The notes: generated by a model from the sequence alone, not told the origin. Counted from the stretch's first letter, positions 1-10,837 are shown. The stretch is DNA of 64,000 bases from Laccaria trichodermophora (GCA_018417955.1 JACTVC010000012.1:992001-1056000); one strand, 5' to 3'. Numbers and translations: made by a program.

Positions 1-1025
1 AAATTGAAATTTCTTGTCGAAGTGAGGCTCTAATGGGTTCATCAGTCTGCATCTTCGTCAAGTCGGAAACGGCGTCACTAATATACTCTTCGTCCTTGAG
101 AAAAACTTTCCGTTCCTTGATCCACGCCACTGTCAACGTTTGACAAGCATCACATACGCCCGGTATCTTGACTTTCTCCAACTCTGCGAGGATCTCATGT
201 CCCATTAAACCTGCATCTGGATGGAGGAGGAATTTCGCAAGACCATTCCACCACTCCTTCTTCCAGGAATAATCACAGTGGAGGGGGGAGGGGCACTCCG
301 GGTCATTGATCGCCTCTGGAGGATGATAGGCGATTCCTTTTTTGAGCTCCTCGATGCGTGATTTGGTCTGGACGAGGTAGTGAAATGCAACAATCCCGAT
401 GCGTACGACGTCGTCAAGGGAGAGTGTCAGAGCTGGCAGGCTGATGAGCTGTCGGAATGCAGGTTCAATCCAATGATCAATCCGATGACGGCGGGCAAGT
501 TCAAGTTGAAGTGCCGGGTGGAAATCAGGTCTGCCTTCAAACTCTTTGATGGCATATGCGATCCCGTCCTCGATCTCCAGGAACGTTGAGAGATCAAGGA
601 TTGCAACAAGGAATTCATTGTCCCTTGGATATTCGCTAATAGCTTCCTCAGAAAATAAGATCATGGAAAGGGTAGGGTAATTCACACCTTGGCCCACAAA
701 GCAAGTATGTCAGCAAATGCTCGAACTTTCCTGGCGTGATATTGGTTGATGGCAGTACAAAGGGATGGTCATCATCTTGACCATCCAGGGCACCTGATGA
801 CGTTGACAGGTCTCGCGGGAGTGAAAAAATCGTTGCGAATAGTTTAGAACGCCTCGCCAGGATACCAGTATGAAGACGATATAAGGTCGTGTTCATCCGG
901 TCTGACGCCTATTAGGCAGGTTAATCAACGGCTTGAAAACATGATATAACAAAGTTCCGCACTTGTAAGACGACATTTCCATCATCATAATAAAAAACTT
1001 CGTGCCTACGTCGGGAGGATTCCAT
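1..1025 (-). CDS. BTB/POZ domain protein, 3' end outside window
   Basis: Exons on the minus strand are 963-1025, 688-908 and 1-635; both introns are GT-AG and phases close. The start is the ATG at 1025, giving MESSRRRHEVFYYDDGNVVLQ, a typical N-terminus of agaricomycete BTB proteins. Exon 2 carries the BTB core (LYRLHTGILARRSKLF, then a segment ending LLTYLLCGP), which in this family mediates protein dimerisation, often in Cullin-3 adaptors or transcription regulators. Exon 3 contains the family-specific C-terminal region with WIEPAFRQLISLP and SPLHCDYSWKKEWWNGL. About 305 residues are visible and the frame is still open at base 1, so the stop lies outside or very near the edge. The substrate or partner is unknown. 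The start codon lies only six bases from that of the divergent integrase-like gene. Confidence 0.85.
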
Positions 1026-1031
1026 GACTGA

Positions 1032-3112
1032 GTGAATTTTATGGCAGAGTGGCCCACTGCCACGTTGATGCGAGACCCTGAAATCTATGATCACGATGAT
1101 AACATAGTGTTTTATGCTTGCCTTCAATTCCTTATCTCGTCTCAATCTCCTCTCCCAACTATGGATGGACTTCCACATTTCCCAGATCTTCCTGATCGTC
1201 AGATCAACCACCCGTGGTCACCGAATGTAATTGCGGCACACAGGATTCTCTCAGATACTTACGACCATGTGACAACCATCTTGCGGCATGAAGATGCAGA
1301 ACCGATACGATTGCATATCCACGTAGAGACAATCGAAAGACAAATCTTTCCAATCCTTGCTGCACTTGAGGACGAGGATGAGATGCGACTTGACCGGGAC
1401 TGGGTTGTATGCTGTGCAAATATCTTCATGCATATCGCTCTTCAACTTCAGAGGGCCGCTCTTGCATTTGAAACAATGTAAATTTGTATTTGTTAATCCA
1501 GTGTTCTTAATCTAAGTATTATTTTTTACACATGCCTAGAGTACACGAGAAAGTAACACAAGTGATACCAGTGGGAGAAATACAGACAGGGTATCGTGGT
1601 CGGCCTCGAAAAACTTTTGACTGGGATTGGATGAGGGATGCAACATCTGCACGTCGTAACATCTCAATAGTTGCACTTTCCAAGGCACTCGGAATCCATC
1701 GAAACACTCTTAGAAATCATCTGCGAATGCACGGCATCTATCGGAATTTTTCTGCAATTACAGAGCCAGAAATCGATACCCTGATTAGACACCTGAAGGA
1801 GAAGAAGCCTACGGCAGGTATTCGATATGTCATTGGATACTTCAGGCAAAATGGGATTCGAATACAACGACGACGAATTCGAATGTCCCTCTATCGCATG
1901 GATCGGCTAGGACAAACTCTTCGGAATCAGGATGTTATCAAGCGTCGAAAATACAAAGTCCCACGACCAAATTACCTCTGGCATATGGATGGTCACCACA
2001 AACTAATTAAATGGGGTATAGTAATACATGGAATTATTGATGGTTGTTGTCGAACAGTAAGATGTCAAAATTCTTTGCCATATGCATTTTTGATTCAATT
2101 CGTGTGGTATCAAATTTAGAATGTTGGGATTAGGGCAAACACGAATAATCGGGCCTCAACAGTCCTGCAGCTGTTTCTTGATGCAATTCTGAAGTATGGT
2201 ACACCCATGAAAGGCCGTGGTGACTGGGGTGGGGAAAATATTGAAGTGGCTGTTTGGATGATAAAGTATCGAGGGCCTAACTGTGGATCATTCCTATGGG
2301 GAAGGTAATTCGGTCCAGTGGAAATTTAAGCTCAACTTTTTGATTTACTGCTATTCAGTTCAACAAGAAATTCTCGAATTGAAAGATTTTGGGTAGAAGT
2401 CGGCTCTCAAGTTGCTCGACAATGGAGAGCATTTTTCACCCGCCTGGAAAATATTCATTCTCTAGATGTCAGCAAGTCATGGCATCTGTGGCTGATCCAT
2501 TTTTTATTTTTGGATGAGATTAACCATGATCTCTCAACATTTCAAGAAGAATGGAACCACCACCCTATTTCTCGTCTAGGGCATGAACAAAGCCCCCTTG
2601 TGAGTCCCAAAAAATCATAACAATATTCAAGTTATTTATGTAACCTGTATTTCAAGGATATACGGATGCTTTCAGAATTAAAACATGGAAAATACAATGA
2701 CATTCTACATGGTATTCATCCAGAAACACTTCACCGATATTATGGAACACAGTCCTTGGATGGTGCAGATTCACAGAACCTGGAGGACATGATTTCGACA
2801 GACCAACAACACCAACTTCGCCATGAACCAGTCAAGGTACCTGATCACACACCTCCGTTTGCTACACCAGAGGCTGCAGAAATATTTCTTGATGCTCTTG
2901 AAGACATAGATACTGCAGAAATTATTCCAGATGGGCTTGGTGTTGCGGAGGGAGAATGGGATATCAATGGTTATCCGGAGTCAGAAGAAATCAAGGTGGG
3001 GCGGAAGACTGTGGAAATTCAGTTACCATTCTCAATTTGGTGGCCGCGTGCTGTCCGTTGGGCCCGCACACTTGAACTTTTGGTTCACATTCAAATGGCG
3101 GAAAATCACTAG
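1032..3112 (+). CDS. Integrase core-domain protein (DDE/rve type)
   Basis: Exons are 1032-1477, 1540-2056, 2120-2304, 2359-2599 and 2657-3112, giving about 614 residues with no stop or frameshift. A helix-turn-helix-like stretch (VALSKALGIHRNTLRNHL) precedes an integrase fold. The predicted catalytic triad is D299 (in HMDGHHKLIKWG), D356 (in GRGDWGGEN) and E391 (in SRIERFW), a D,D-34-E spacing. This protein family occurs in multiple copies in agaricomycete genomes and is annotated only as integrase-catalytic-domain protein. It lacks Gag, protease, reverse transcriptase and LTRs here, so it is either a domesticated transposase/integrase or the coding part of a DNA transposon whose ends I cannot see. 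The first ATG is used; ATGs at 1041 and 1068 are alternatives. Confidence 0.8.
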
Positions 3113-3249
3113 GTCTTCTTCATTACTAGTGCTAATTCAATGAAATCCAACGACGTGGTCATGTGATCAAATTTACTTTGACAAAAGGGAAGAAAAGCTT
3201 GTACGTCCACGTCAACTACTTTCCCAACCCCGGTCCCTGAGGACAGTGA

Positions 3250-5849
3250 ATGGCTTGTGGTGCAACCAAGCGCAATGGACATGCCTGTGCCTGCACTCGA
3301 TATATCAAACGTGAGAAGGACGAGAAGTGCTCGACATGTAAACACCTTCGATCCGCTCACACGGCCGAGAGCCCTCCCACATTGCCCACTTCTCCTGTGA
3401 AGCTTACAGTCAGCGAAGTTCTCAATAAGTACAGAGAACGCACGGACAAGCTTCAGGCAAAGGCCACCGACGCTGATGCTTGTCTTGAAGCGGGATTGGG
3501 TTTCCGCATTGACTCCGAGAAGAAGCAAAGCTCAAGGCGAAAGGTTAGTAGCTTTGATATGTTCATGGTGCAAACGGGGCTAACCTTGACCAGAATGCAA
3601 GAGAACTCGTGCAGACCTCAGCCCCATCATCATCGAAACTTACAAAAACAGGTGCCGTGATGGTGTTACCCTGGGGATTAAAAGTAAGTGTGCTTGAAGC
3701 GGAAATAAGCAAAAATTAAGGCTCACAATCGTAGCTCGATGGAACTTTGAAACAAGACAAGTGTCCCACAGCATCAGAGACAGAGATGTGGAGGCAAAGG
3801 GGCCTTGTTGTAGAAAAGGAACGTGGCAAGGACATCCAGTTCAGTCCGGATTGGGATGCTCGAGATATCAACAAATGGCTCCGTGGACTGTTTCTGAAGG
3901 TTTTCCAGTGGCTCGATGCATACCTTGGGAGTCCAACTGAAGGCTCGTTCCATTGGGTCCTCTTGCAGAAAGAACGGCGCAAGCTGATTGTGCTGGAAAG
4001 ACCAGAGATGTCAGGAAAGGATCTCGTCTTGGCCCGGGGACCAGCAGGAAGAAAGTACTTGGAGTACACCATTCGTATCGGTGAGTATAGTACAAAGCTG
4101 GAAAGTTTGGTCCACGTACTAATCTATGGCATGGTTGCTGATAGCCACACGATGCCAAATTCCGGAATCCGCTTCCCAAGACTGGGACGCTGCAATTGCG
4201 CATGCACAATCGGGGTCTGGAAGTGATACAAACGGTGATGGGACAGATGTGCGCCGAAAACAGGATGAATACGACGGAACAGAGGAGGAGGAAGAGGAGC
4301 TAGCCCCTCGACGAATTTCGCACTGGCGTGGGGGCAAAGGCTCTGGTGGTGGCGATGAAAGTGTAGATCACAAGAAAGTCGCCAAGAATGTTCAGAAGAA
4401 ACCCAGGCCCATCAGGGAAAACGATACGAGTGACTCCTCCGATTCAGACTTTCCCCGAGCCATCCTAGTGGACAAGGGGAAGGCTCGAAAGAGAAGTCCC
4501 CTTTTCGTCGAAAGTGGATTGGAGTCTGGCGATGTCCAAATCGTCGAAAACAACACTACGGGTATGTTACAGTCATGGACAGCCAAAGTCAACCAAATTG
4601 ATATCTCAGGAAGGACTAAATATTTTGACATTCTGACTTCAGATTCAAACTCAGGATGTGAAAATATGTCCAAAAACACTGCTTTGAAGTTTTTCCCACG
4701 AGAAATTGGGTTGGCCAAAATTTTGGACTATTTTTGTCATTCAGTAGGGCTCTTCAGCAGCTCCTAAGATCCCCTTGGCAGGCTCCCAATGCCAGAGGTG
4801 ACCGAAAATTTAGTGGCTCTTGCCAAACATTATAATTCTGATTGGAAATCAATGATATACAATTTGCTAAAGGTGGGGTCAAAGAGACAGGGTTTATTGA
4901 GGGTCCAAAGGGGTGGGAAGACCCTGAATTGCCATTTTCGGTAGTTTAAAATAATTTTTTTCTACAAAAACGGCTCATCAGAATTTCCCCAAAGTCCAGG
5001 ATCAGATGCAGCTTTAAAAAAGGAGTCGATTGCGCTATTTTTCATGATTTTAGGGGTCCATTTAAGGGTCGGCCAATATTTTGGGGGTAAAATTTCTCAT
5101 TTCATCGATTTTGAAAAATCGGCTCGTGGAAATCAAAGCATTAAGTCCTAATCTTCACGTTTCTGCAATAAAATGTACTATTGAAGGTTGTGCAGGGTCC
5201 TCATATCACGATCATAAAATTAGTTGACTTTGGCTGTCCGCGACTGTAACTAGACTCCAGGCGGCCAACAGTGGTGACTCACCTTACATCCACAGGAACC
5301 CAACAATCACTTCGACGTTCCAAACGCCCCTCATCTCCCATCGACGAGCGCAGTTTTGAGGCAGACAGAGGTGAAGGCAAAGGAGTAAAGCGGCAGAAAG
5401 GTCCGTCAGTAAACCTCCCCATCAGGCCATATTGCTGATAATCCAACATTTGCGTCACAGCTGCATCGTCGTCGCCTGGGTTAGATAACGATTTTGATTG
5501 GGCATATTATGCCTCACTCGATACGGCCGACGACTCTGGCGCAACAGGTTCCACTTCAGCCCCATCCGCTTCATTTGACCCAGAGTCCTATCTGGTGACG
5601 GACACTCTGCTTTCCCCTACCTTTCCTGGGCCCTCTTCGGTGACTAGCTTTCCTGGACCCTCTTCGGTAGCCACTCTCCCATCTGGCATCTCTTCGACTC
5701 AGCCTGGCCCATCAGGATTACAGCGGAGCGCCCTCAGTAGCACCCTCAATACTCTGACTGCTACCTCGCAGCCATCTACATCTTCACCACCAAAGAGGAC
5801 GGGTTTCTCCAAAGCTCCGGAAGCCCGTTATAATCCTTGGAAGTACTAA
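3250..5849 (+). CDS. Uncharacterised protein with N-terminal Cys/His cluster
   Basis: Exons are 3250-3543, 3594-3683, 3735-4080, 4145-4561, 5296-5400 and 5461-5849, all phase-consistent, giving about 546 residues. The N-terminus has Cys3, Cys13, Cys15, Cys27, Cys30, His32 and His37, which suggests a small zinc-binding fold. The middle (residues about 128-245) is a folded-looking segment with SPDWDARDINKWLRGLF. After it comes an acidic and basic low-complexity region (EEEEEE, RKR), and the tail is Ser/Pro/Thr rich, ending PEARYNPWKY. I do not recognise a function; the charged disordered tail would fit a nuclear or regulatory protein, but that is inference. Intron 4 is 734 bp, far longer than its neighbours, because it contains an inverted-repeat element (4566-5250). 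Confidence 0.65.
4566..5250. mobile_element. MITE-like element inside an intron
   Basis: The left end GTTACAGTCATGGACAGCC (4566 on) matches the reverse complement of the right end up to 5250 over about 31 bp with three mismatches. The flanks carry TA (4563-4564 and 5251-5252), a possible TA target duplication, although one extra T lies on the left. The 685 bp interior has no usable reading frame and is rich in A/T and G runs. Removing it leaves a host intron of about 50 bp, the normal size here, so insertion into a pre-existing intron is the simplest explanation. The family and mobilising transposase are unknown. Confidence 0.8.
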
Positions 5850-6041
5850 GAAATAATATTGGGGATGGGGATTCTCAAAGGACACAACCGTTATCATATA
5901 CCACCTACATTACCACCTCTACTTACACACTCCTTTTATCATCCCTCTTTCTGAAGTCTGTCTCTCGTTAAATCCTTGGTCTATGCTATTTACCCTATTA
6001 CTTAGTTGACTTAATATACTTTGACGGAAGAATTGATGAAG

Positions 6042-6124
6042 TCAAAAATTGCGTGCAGTGGAAATAGTGTTGAAAGTTGCGCGCTGGTCGAAAGTTGCGT
6101 GCGCGCTCGGAAAGTTGCGTGCGG
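6042..6124. repeat. Degenerate GAAAGTTGCGTGCG repeats
   Basis: Four imperfect copies of a GAAAGTTGCGTGCG-like unit lie at about 6042, 6071, 6089 and 6109, in the intergenic stretch upstream of the first galectin duplication unit. Spacing is 18-29 bp. No function can be assigned. The rest of 5850-6150 holds nothing recognisable. Confidence 0.6.
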
Positions 6125-6858
6125 GGATTAAATGTGCAGAACAACCGCCCTAAACTGGGACTCAGAAAATTAACTTTCTCACATAAGATCTTGTGCGATT
6201 GAAAGAAAACATCTCATTCTCCATTCCGTTCATCAATTTGGCATCTTCACCTACCGCTCGATCTTTCTTTGGCCGACAAAGTTGGACTCAAAATATTGAC
6301 CCTCCCCCTACCTCGATCTTGTGCGGTTACCAGAAACCTTGCAGACCCTTTGTCCTGCTGCCAACCATAGGTCATCCTAGCCGTGTCATATGATATCATC
6401 TCCACACCTTGGGCCCCGCCGTCTTAGAACCAAATCTTCCATTCTCGTTGTCAGAAGATTCTAGCCATTGACTCTTTGACCGCTTCTGCCGACGTGGACT
6501 CTGCGAGTTGAATAACGCCATTTCTCCTTGTCATGACATTCAGGCGTCACCTTTCGGACAAACGACTTCATCACACGCTAGAAGAAAAGAGAGAGATCTG
6601 AATGACCGAAGCACCCCAGTCACATGTTGACAACGAGTTCATTGAAGCCCCAGCACGTTCGTTCCGATGAGGATATTCACAGTAGCTCCAAGTACAAAAT
6701 TCCTTGTGGCGATCATTGACAAGACTTCTATTGACGTTCAATAGACAGATGAACGGCCTTGTGGCAAGTGCCGTCATATAACGGCGGAATTTGCTTTCTT
6801 GACGATATAACGCGCCATAGGGACTTGTAATCGGTGTTAGGTAAGACACCTTCGAGCG

Positions 6859-6867
6859 CATAAAAGG
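6859..6867 (+). promoter_or_regulatory. TATA-like box of galectin copy A
   Basis: CATAAAAGG lies 136 bp upstream of the galectin A start, within a leader almost identical to that of galectin B, where the sequence is TATAAAAGG at the same distance. One base has changed from the better consensus, which could weaken the promoter. Confidence 0.55.
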
Positions 6868-6994
6868 ATGCTGCTTCAACGCCCCAATCTCTAGACTCCT
6901 GCCAACGCATTTTGAGGTGGGAAGAAGAACGAACTACTCTCTCACAACGTGCTCACCATTCATCCACAGATCTACAACTAACTTAGCAAACACA

Positions 6995-7486
6995 ATGGTG
7001 TTCTACCTCCTTCCCATCAGGGAAACCGTCAATTTGAAATCAGAATTCAAGGCTGAGAACATCATCGTCTTCCAGTCCGCGAAACTGGACTTGTCTCCCA
7101 GCACTCGTCCAGGCTTCGATAACACCCATGTCGATATCATCAGTTCTGCCGGAGACATCCTTCTCACGGTCGCCATCCGTCGCGCGCAGAACGAGATCAT
7201 CTTGAACAGCAAGCTTGCTAATGACTCTTGGGGTACTGAGGAGAAAGTACCACTCAAAGGGCAGTTCGTCGATGGACCCAACACGACTATCACTATCTAC
7301 GACCATGGCGATCGCTTCCAGGTCCTGACTAACTACAAGACCATTCATTATTTTGTCAAGAGGATCCAGAAGAACGGTACCGCCGTTTCGTACTTCCTCG
7401 AGTCGGACCAGGTCTCTCCGTTCTCCGACACTTTGGCTGTCACCACGTATGACTCCTTCGCCAACATCATTCCCAACGGTGCTTAA
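6995..7486 (+). CDS. Fungal galectin A (diverged sugar site)
   Basis: Intronless, 163 residues, the usual length for fungal galectins; the frame is open further upstream, but the ATG at 6995 aligns with galectin B and with family N-termini. The fold is a single beta-sandwich carbohydrate-recognition domain; relatives such as Coprinopsis CGL2 are cytoplasmic, bind beta-galactosides and act in fruiting bodies and in defence against nematodes. Of the residues that contact galactose in CGL2 (His, Arg, Asn, Trp, Glu, Arg), this copy keeps R62, N71, W79 and E82 but has T58 for His and K84 for Arg. The spacing R-9-N-8-W-3-E-2-K matches CGL2 exactly. The changes suggest altered or lost galactoside binding. 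The gene is a tandem duplicate of the galectin at 9861. No signal peptide. Confidence 0.9.
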   Translation: MVFYLLPIRETVNLKSEFKAENIIVFQSAKLDLSPSTRPGFDNTHVDIISSAGDILLTVAIRRAQNEIILNSKLANDSWGTEEKVPLKGQFVDGPNTTITIYDHGDRFQVLTNYKTIHYFVKRIQKNGTAVSYFLESDQVSPFSDTLAVTTYDSFANIIPNGA

Positions 7487-7689
7487 GGTGCAGGTGCGGA
7501 TGAGCATCCTCTTGTTTTTGCCTTGATACTAAAATATATTTTCTGATTAGTAGTGGTGACTACGCCGTTGACAAAGTTCAGAGCGTTTCCGGGGCCTATG
7601 TTAGACATGTATCTAGCCACTACATAGTTTGTGATGAATGTGTAAATGATTTGTGTTCTGTCCGTGCTTACTAGGTCACTTCTTTGAGT

Positions 7690-7930
7690 CAAGGGGGCTA
7701 TTATGGGGGTAAGGTGGAGGTAAAGAGTGAAGCATACGAGTGGCGGTCATTTTCACGATGAGAAGTCGCCAGAGGAGTACATTGGGCGTATACGGTCTCC
7801 TTGCACGTACCCTGTCGGTCGCCGTACATAATCCCATCGTATTGTTCTAGCATGTCATTGGACAAGACGAATTGGAACGAAAGGAGCTCTAGCGCTCACT
7901 GGTACCATGCCCGTCCCCTTCAATTCGTAG
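7690..7930 (-). pseudogene. Decayed copy of the secreted-protein gene at 10838-12026
   Basis: Bases about 7690-7770 match 10833-10920 (last exon of the downstream minus-strand gene) and 7786-7930 match about 11380-11530 (parts of exons 3-4 and the intron between them), in the same orientation and order. Roughly 460 bp between these blocks are missing and the remaining exons are absent, so no protein can be made. It sits right behind galectin A exactly as the intact gene sits behind galectin B, showing that the duplication once covered both genes. Confidence 0.7.
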
Positions 7931-8789
7931 TCAGAAATTACATACATAACGTCGTGAAAAATATACACCATGAAGATCAACCCTCACAACGCAGTCGCCG
8001 TTTGGTCGCCGCCCTCCTTGTAGTGTTCTGGGTCACACACCAACCTCGCTCCAGCAGAACCAGCGACTTCCTTCTTCTTCTCCTTTTCCTCATCTTCGTC
8101 TAGCCGCTGTCGTTTGCGAGGCCCGATCCACAGCTTCGCGAATGGTGCTGTCATCGACAATGATGAATATCCTAATCATCTCTTGAAGCCATGATTTATC
8201 TCTGCTGGGCAAGATATAAATCCACTCGGGGGTTACAGCATGGTGTCGAATTCCATTGACTTTCCAAGTCGTCACAAAGGTCGAGGTTGGTAATTGTTGT
8301 GGGTATGTATTCAGTCGGAGTTGGTGCGCATCAGCGCGCTGAAAGCAACTCAAAAGCAACTTCTGAGTCCAAATCAGGACTCAAACCACAACATTCAGAA
8401 GCAAACTCAAAGAATTCCAAGGCAGTAGGACGCTCCTTCGACTTTTCCCCGGTAAGGAAAGTATCTTTGCCGTAACAGCCATACTCATCATACAATTTGC
8501 CCTAGCTACCTTCAATTATATCGGATATTGGTTTTCGGAAACATCCTTGCTCAGCCACGGAGCAACACTCATTAAATCAGAGTGACAAATACCTATATAA
8601 TCGTCCAGAGAACGTTGCATTCCTGTGGTGCCATTGGACGCTCGCAGTCCCATATTGGACTGCTATCTGCGTCACCAATCCCGCCATACCCACGTTTCGT
8701 GAAGTCTCTGGAGAATCTGCAGTCCAATCGACAATTTTAACCGGAGACCCCTATCTATAACACCTCCCCCCCCTTTGAGGATCTTCTGG
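7931..8789. other. Intergenic stretch without recognisable genes
   Basis: Between the decayed secreted-protein copy and the second duplication unit. Short open frames exist on both strands but none shows family resemblance or consistent splice structure. A minus-strand frame at 8090-8359 reads weakly protein-like and may be a remnant. Confidence 0.5.
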
Positions 8790-9726
8790 CTAAACTGGGG
8801 TTCAAAATTTGACTTGGATTGAGATCCTGTGCGATTGAAAAAAGACATTTCTTTTTCCATTCCCTTCATCTACGAGCATTCTATCCTCGCTGTCAAGAAT
8901 TCTATTCTTGTCGCCAAATGATCTCGGGACTTGTCGTAAGCCGACCACGACTGCTGAATCCCATCACAGAATGACTATATCTATCTGCAGGTGAACGCCC
9001 GCTATAGCCCTGATCATTGAACGACACCTATCACAAATACTTTGCCAACTAATCCATGGCCTTAAGCTTGTCAGATACATTCCAAATTATACCAATTCAC
9101 GATCCATTATTTTCACAAAGACGCTGTACTCAATTTGACGTCTTCAACAGTCTGTTCTGGACCTACCGCTCGGTGTTTCTTTGGCCGACATTGGACTCAA
9201 AATGTAGACCCTTCCCCTACCTCGATCTTGTGCTGTTAGGAGACAACCCGCCTACCCTTGGTCCTGCTATCAACCTCATGTGTCATATGATTTCATTTTC
9301 ACACCTTGGGCGCCGCCGTCTTAAAACCAAATACTCTATTCTCGTTGTCAACCATTGACCGCTTCATTTCTTCCGCCGACGTGGGCGCTGAGAGCTCAAT
9401 ACCTTGTCTTGATACCCAAGAGTTACATTTTGGACAAACGGCTTCATCACACGCTTGAAGAAAAGAGATCTGGGCGGCCGCAGCACCTCAGTCACATGTC
9501 GACAACGCTAGTTCAGCAAGCCCCAGCAGGTTCGTTCCGATGAAGACATTCACAATACCTACAGGTACGAAATCTCTTGTACCGATCGTTGACAGTGGTT
9601 CTATTGACGTTTAATGGTCAGAAGAACGGTCTTAAGACTGTGCCGTGACTCGTGAGCGTGTAACTCCGGAATTTGGTTTCTTGAAAACATAACAAGCCAA
9701 GGAGACTTGTAAGACACCTTCGAGCG

Positions 9727-9735
9727 TATAAAAGG
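9727..9735 (+). promoter_or_regulatory. TATA box of galectin copy B
   Basis: TATAAAAGG lies 134 bp upstream of the galectin B start. It is embedded in a leader of about 130 bp that is nearly identical in both galectin copies, including the segment CTAGACTCCTGCCAACGC. Confidence 0.6.
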
Positions 9736-9860
9736 ATGTTGCTTCAATGCCCCAATCTCTAGACTCCTGCCAACGCATTTTGAGGTGGGCAGAAGAACGA
9801 GCTACTACCTCACGACGCTCACCTTTCATCCACAGATCTACAACCAACCAAGCAAATCCA

Positions 9861-10352
9861 ATGGTCTTCTACCTCCTTCCCATCACCCAGACCGTCACCT
9901 TGATATCACAATTCAAGGCTGAGAACATCATCGTCTTCCAGTCCGCAAAACTGGACTTGACTCCCAGCACTGGCCCGGGTATCGACAACACCGCCGTCAA
10001 TATCCTCGACGCCGCCGGCGACATCCTTCTCCACGTCAGCATCCGTCGCGCGGAGAACGCCATCGTCTTTAACAGCCTGCCTGTCAATGGCGCTTGGGGC
10101 ACTGAGGAGAGAGTAACACTCCGAGGGCTGTTCGGCAGTGGGCTTAACACGACTATCACCATCTACGACCACGGTAATCGCTTTCAAATCCTGATCGACT
10201 ACAAAACCGTTCACTACTACGCCAAGAGGATCCAGGCGAATGGTACTGCCATCTCGTACGCTATTAACCCGGGCCAGATCTCTCCGTTCTCTAACACTTT
10301 GGCTGTCACCACGTATGACTCCTTCGCCAACATCATTCCTAACGGTGCTTAA
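9861..10352 (+). CDS. Fungal galectin B (canonical sugar site)
   Basis: Intronless, 163 residues. All six residues of the CGL2-type galactoside site are present with the expected spacing: H58, R62, N71, W79, E82 and R84, within LLHVSIRRAENAIVF and GAWGTEERV. It should therefore bind beta-galactosides. There is no signal peptide, as in other fungal galectins, which stay in the cytoplasm or leave by a non-classical route; relatives are induced during fruiting and are toxic to nematodes. The start is set by alignment with galectin A and by the leader and TATA box 134 bp upstream. The two copies are strongly diverged in the first half but nearly identical at the C-terminus (TYDSFANIIPNGA). Confidence 0.92.
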   Translation: MVFYLLPITQTVTLISQFKAENIIVFQSAKLDLTPSTGPGIDNTAVNILDAAGDILLHVSIRRAENAIVFNSLPVNGAWGTEERVTLRGLFGSGLNTTITIYDHGNRFQILIDYKTVHYYAKRIQANGTAISYAINPGQISPFSNTLAVTTYDSFANIIPNGA

Positions 10353-10837
10353 GATGCAGGTGTGGACGAGTATCCTCTTGTTTTTGCCTCAATGCTGAAA
10401 GAAATCTTTTAACCAGTGGTTGTAAACATGCTGCTGGCGAAGTTCAGAGCGTTTCTGGAGCCAATGTCGGACATTGTATTCCTAGTTATAGTTTGTGATG
10501 AATTCAACGGTGGTGTGCTTGGGTTACTTCTATGAGGCAAGGTGGATGTCAAAACCGCAGCTGTCCAGCGAAGTGGTCAAGGATCTAAGCAACATAGATA
10601 GCAGTTGTACCTCAAATTATATATACACTAAAAATTACATACGATTTTGATGATGAAAGCGAGAGTCTATGGGTATGTCTACGAAAAGGGATATCCGTTC
10701 ATTGCGCAATGTCGAAAGAAGGCAGGTTCGAGACTGGTCATAGTGCTAACGAAGCCATGGGCAAAACAAGCAACGAGAGTATCAGTGCCAGAGAGTTGAT
10801 TGTAATGGTTGTACTTGAAGATCTATGGAGAAGGGGG
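10353..10837. other. Intergenic, galectin B 3' flank
   Basis: The first 150 bp resemble the 3' flank of galectin A (7487-7640). The rest contains no gene I can support; the convergent minus-strand secreted-protein gene ends at 10838. Confidence 0.5.

Larger units (their letters stand above)
6150..7930. repeat. Segmental duplication, copy 1
   Basis: This block is similar to 8790-11530 on the same strand. Shared parts are an upstream region of roughly 800 bp (for example the TGTGCGATTGAAA stretch at about 6193 and 8830), the TATA box and 5' leader, the galectin gene, its 3' flank and parts of the downstream minus-strand secreted-protein gene. Copy 1 has lost about 460 bp of that last gene; copy 2 has a few hundred additional bases in the upstream part (about 8880-9140). 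Confidence 0.8.
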
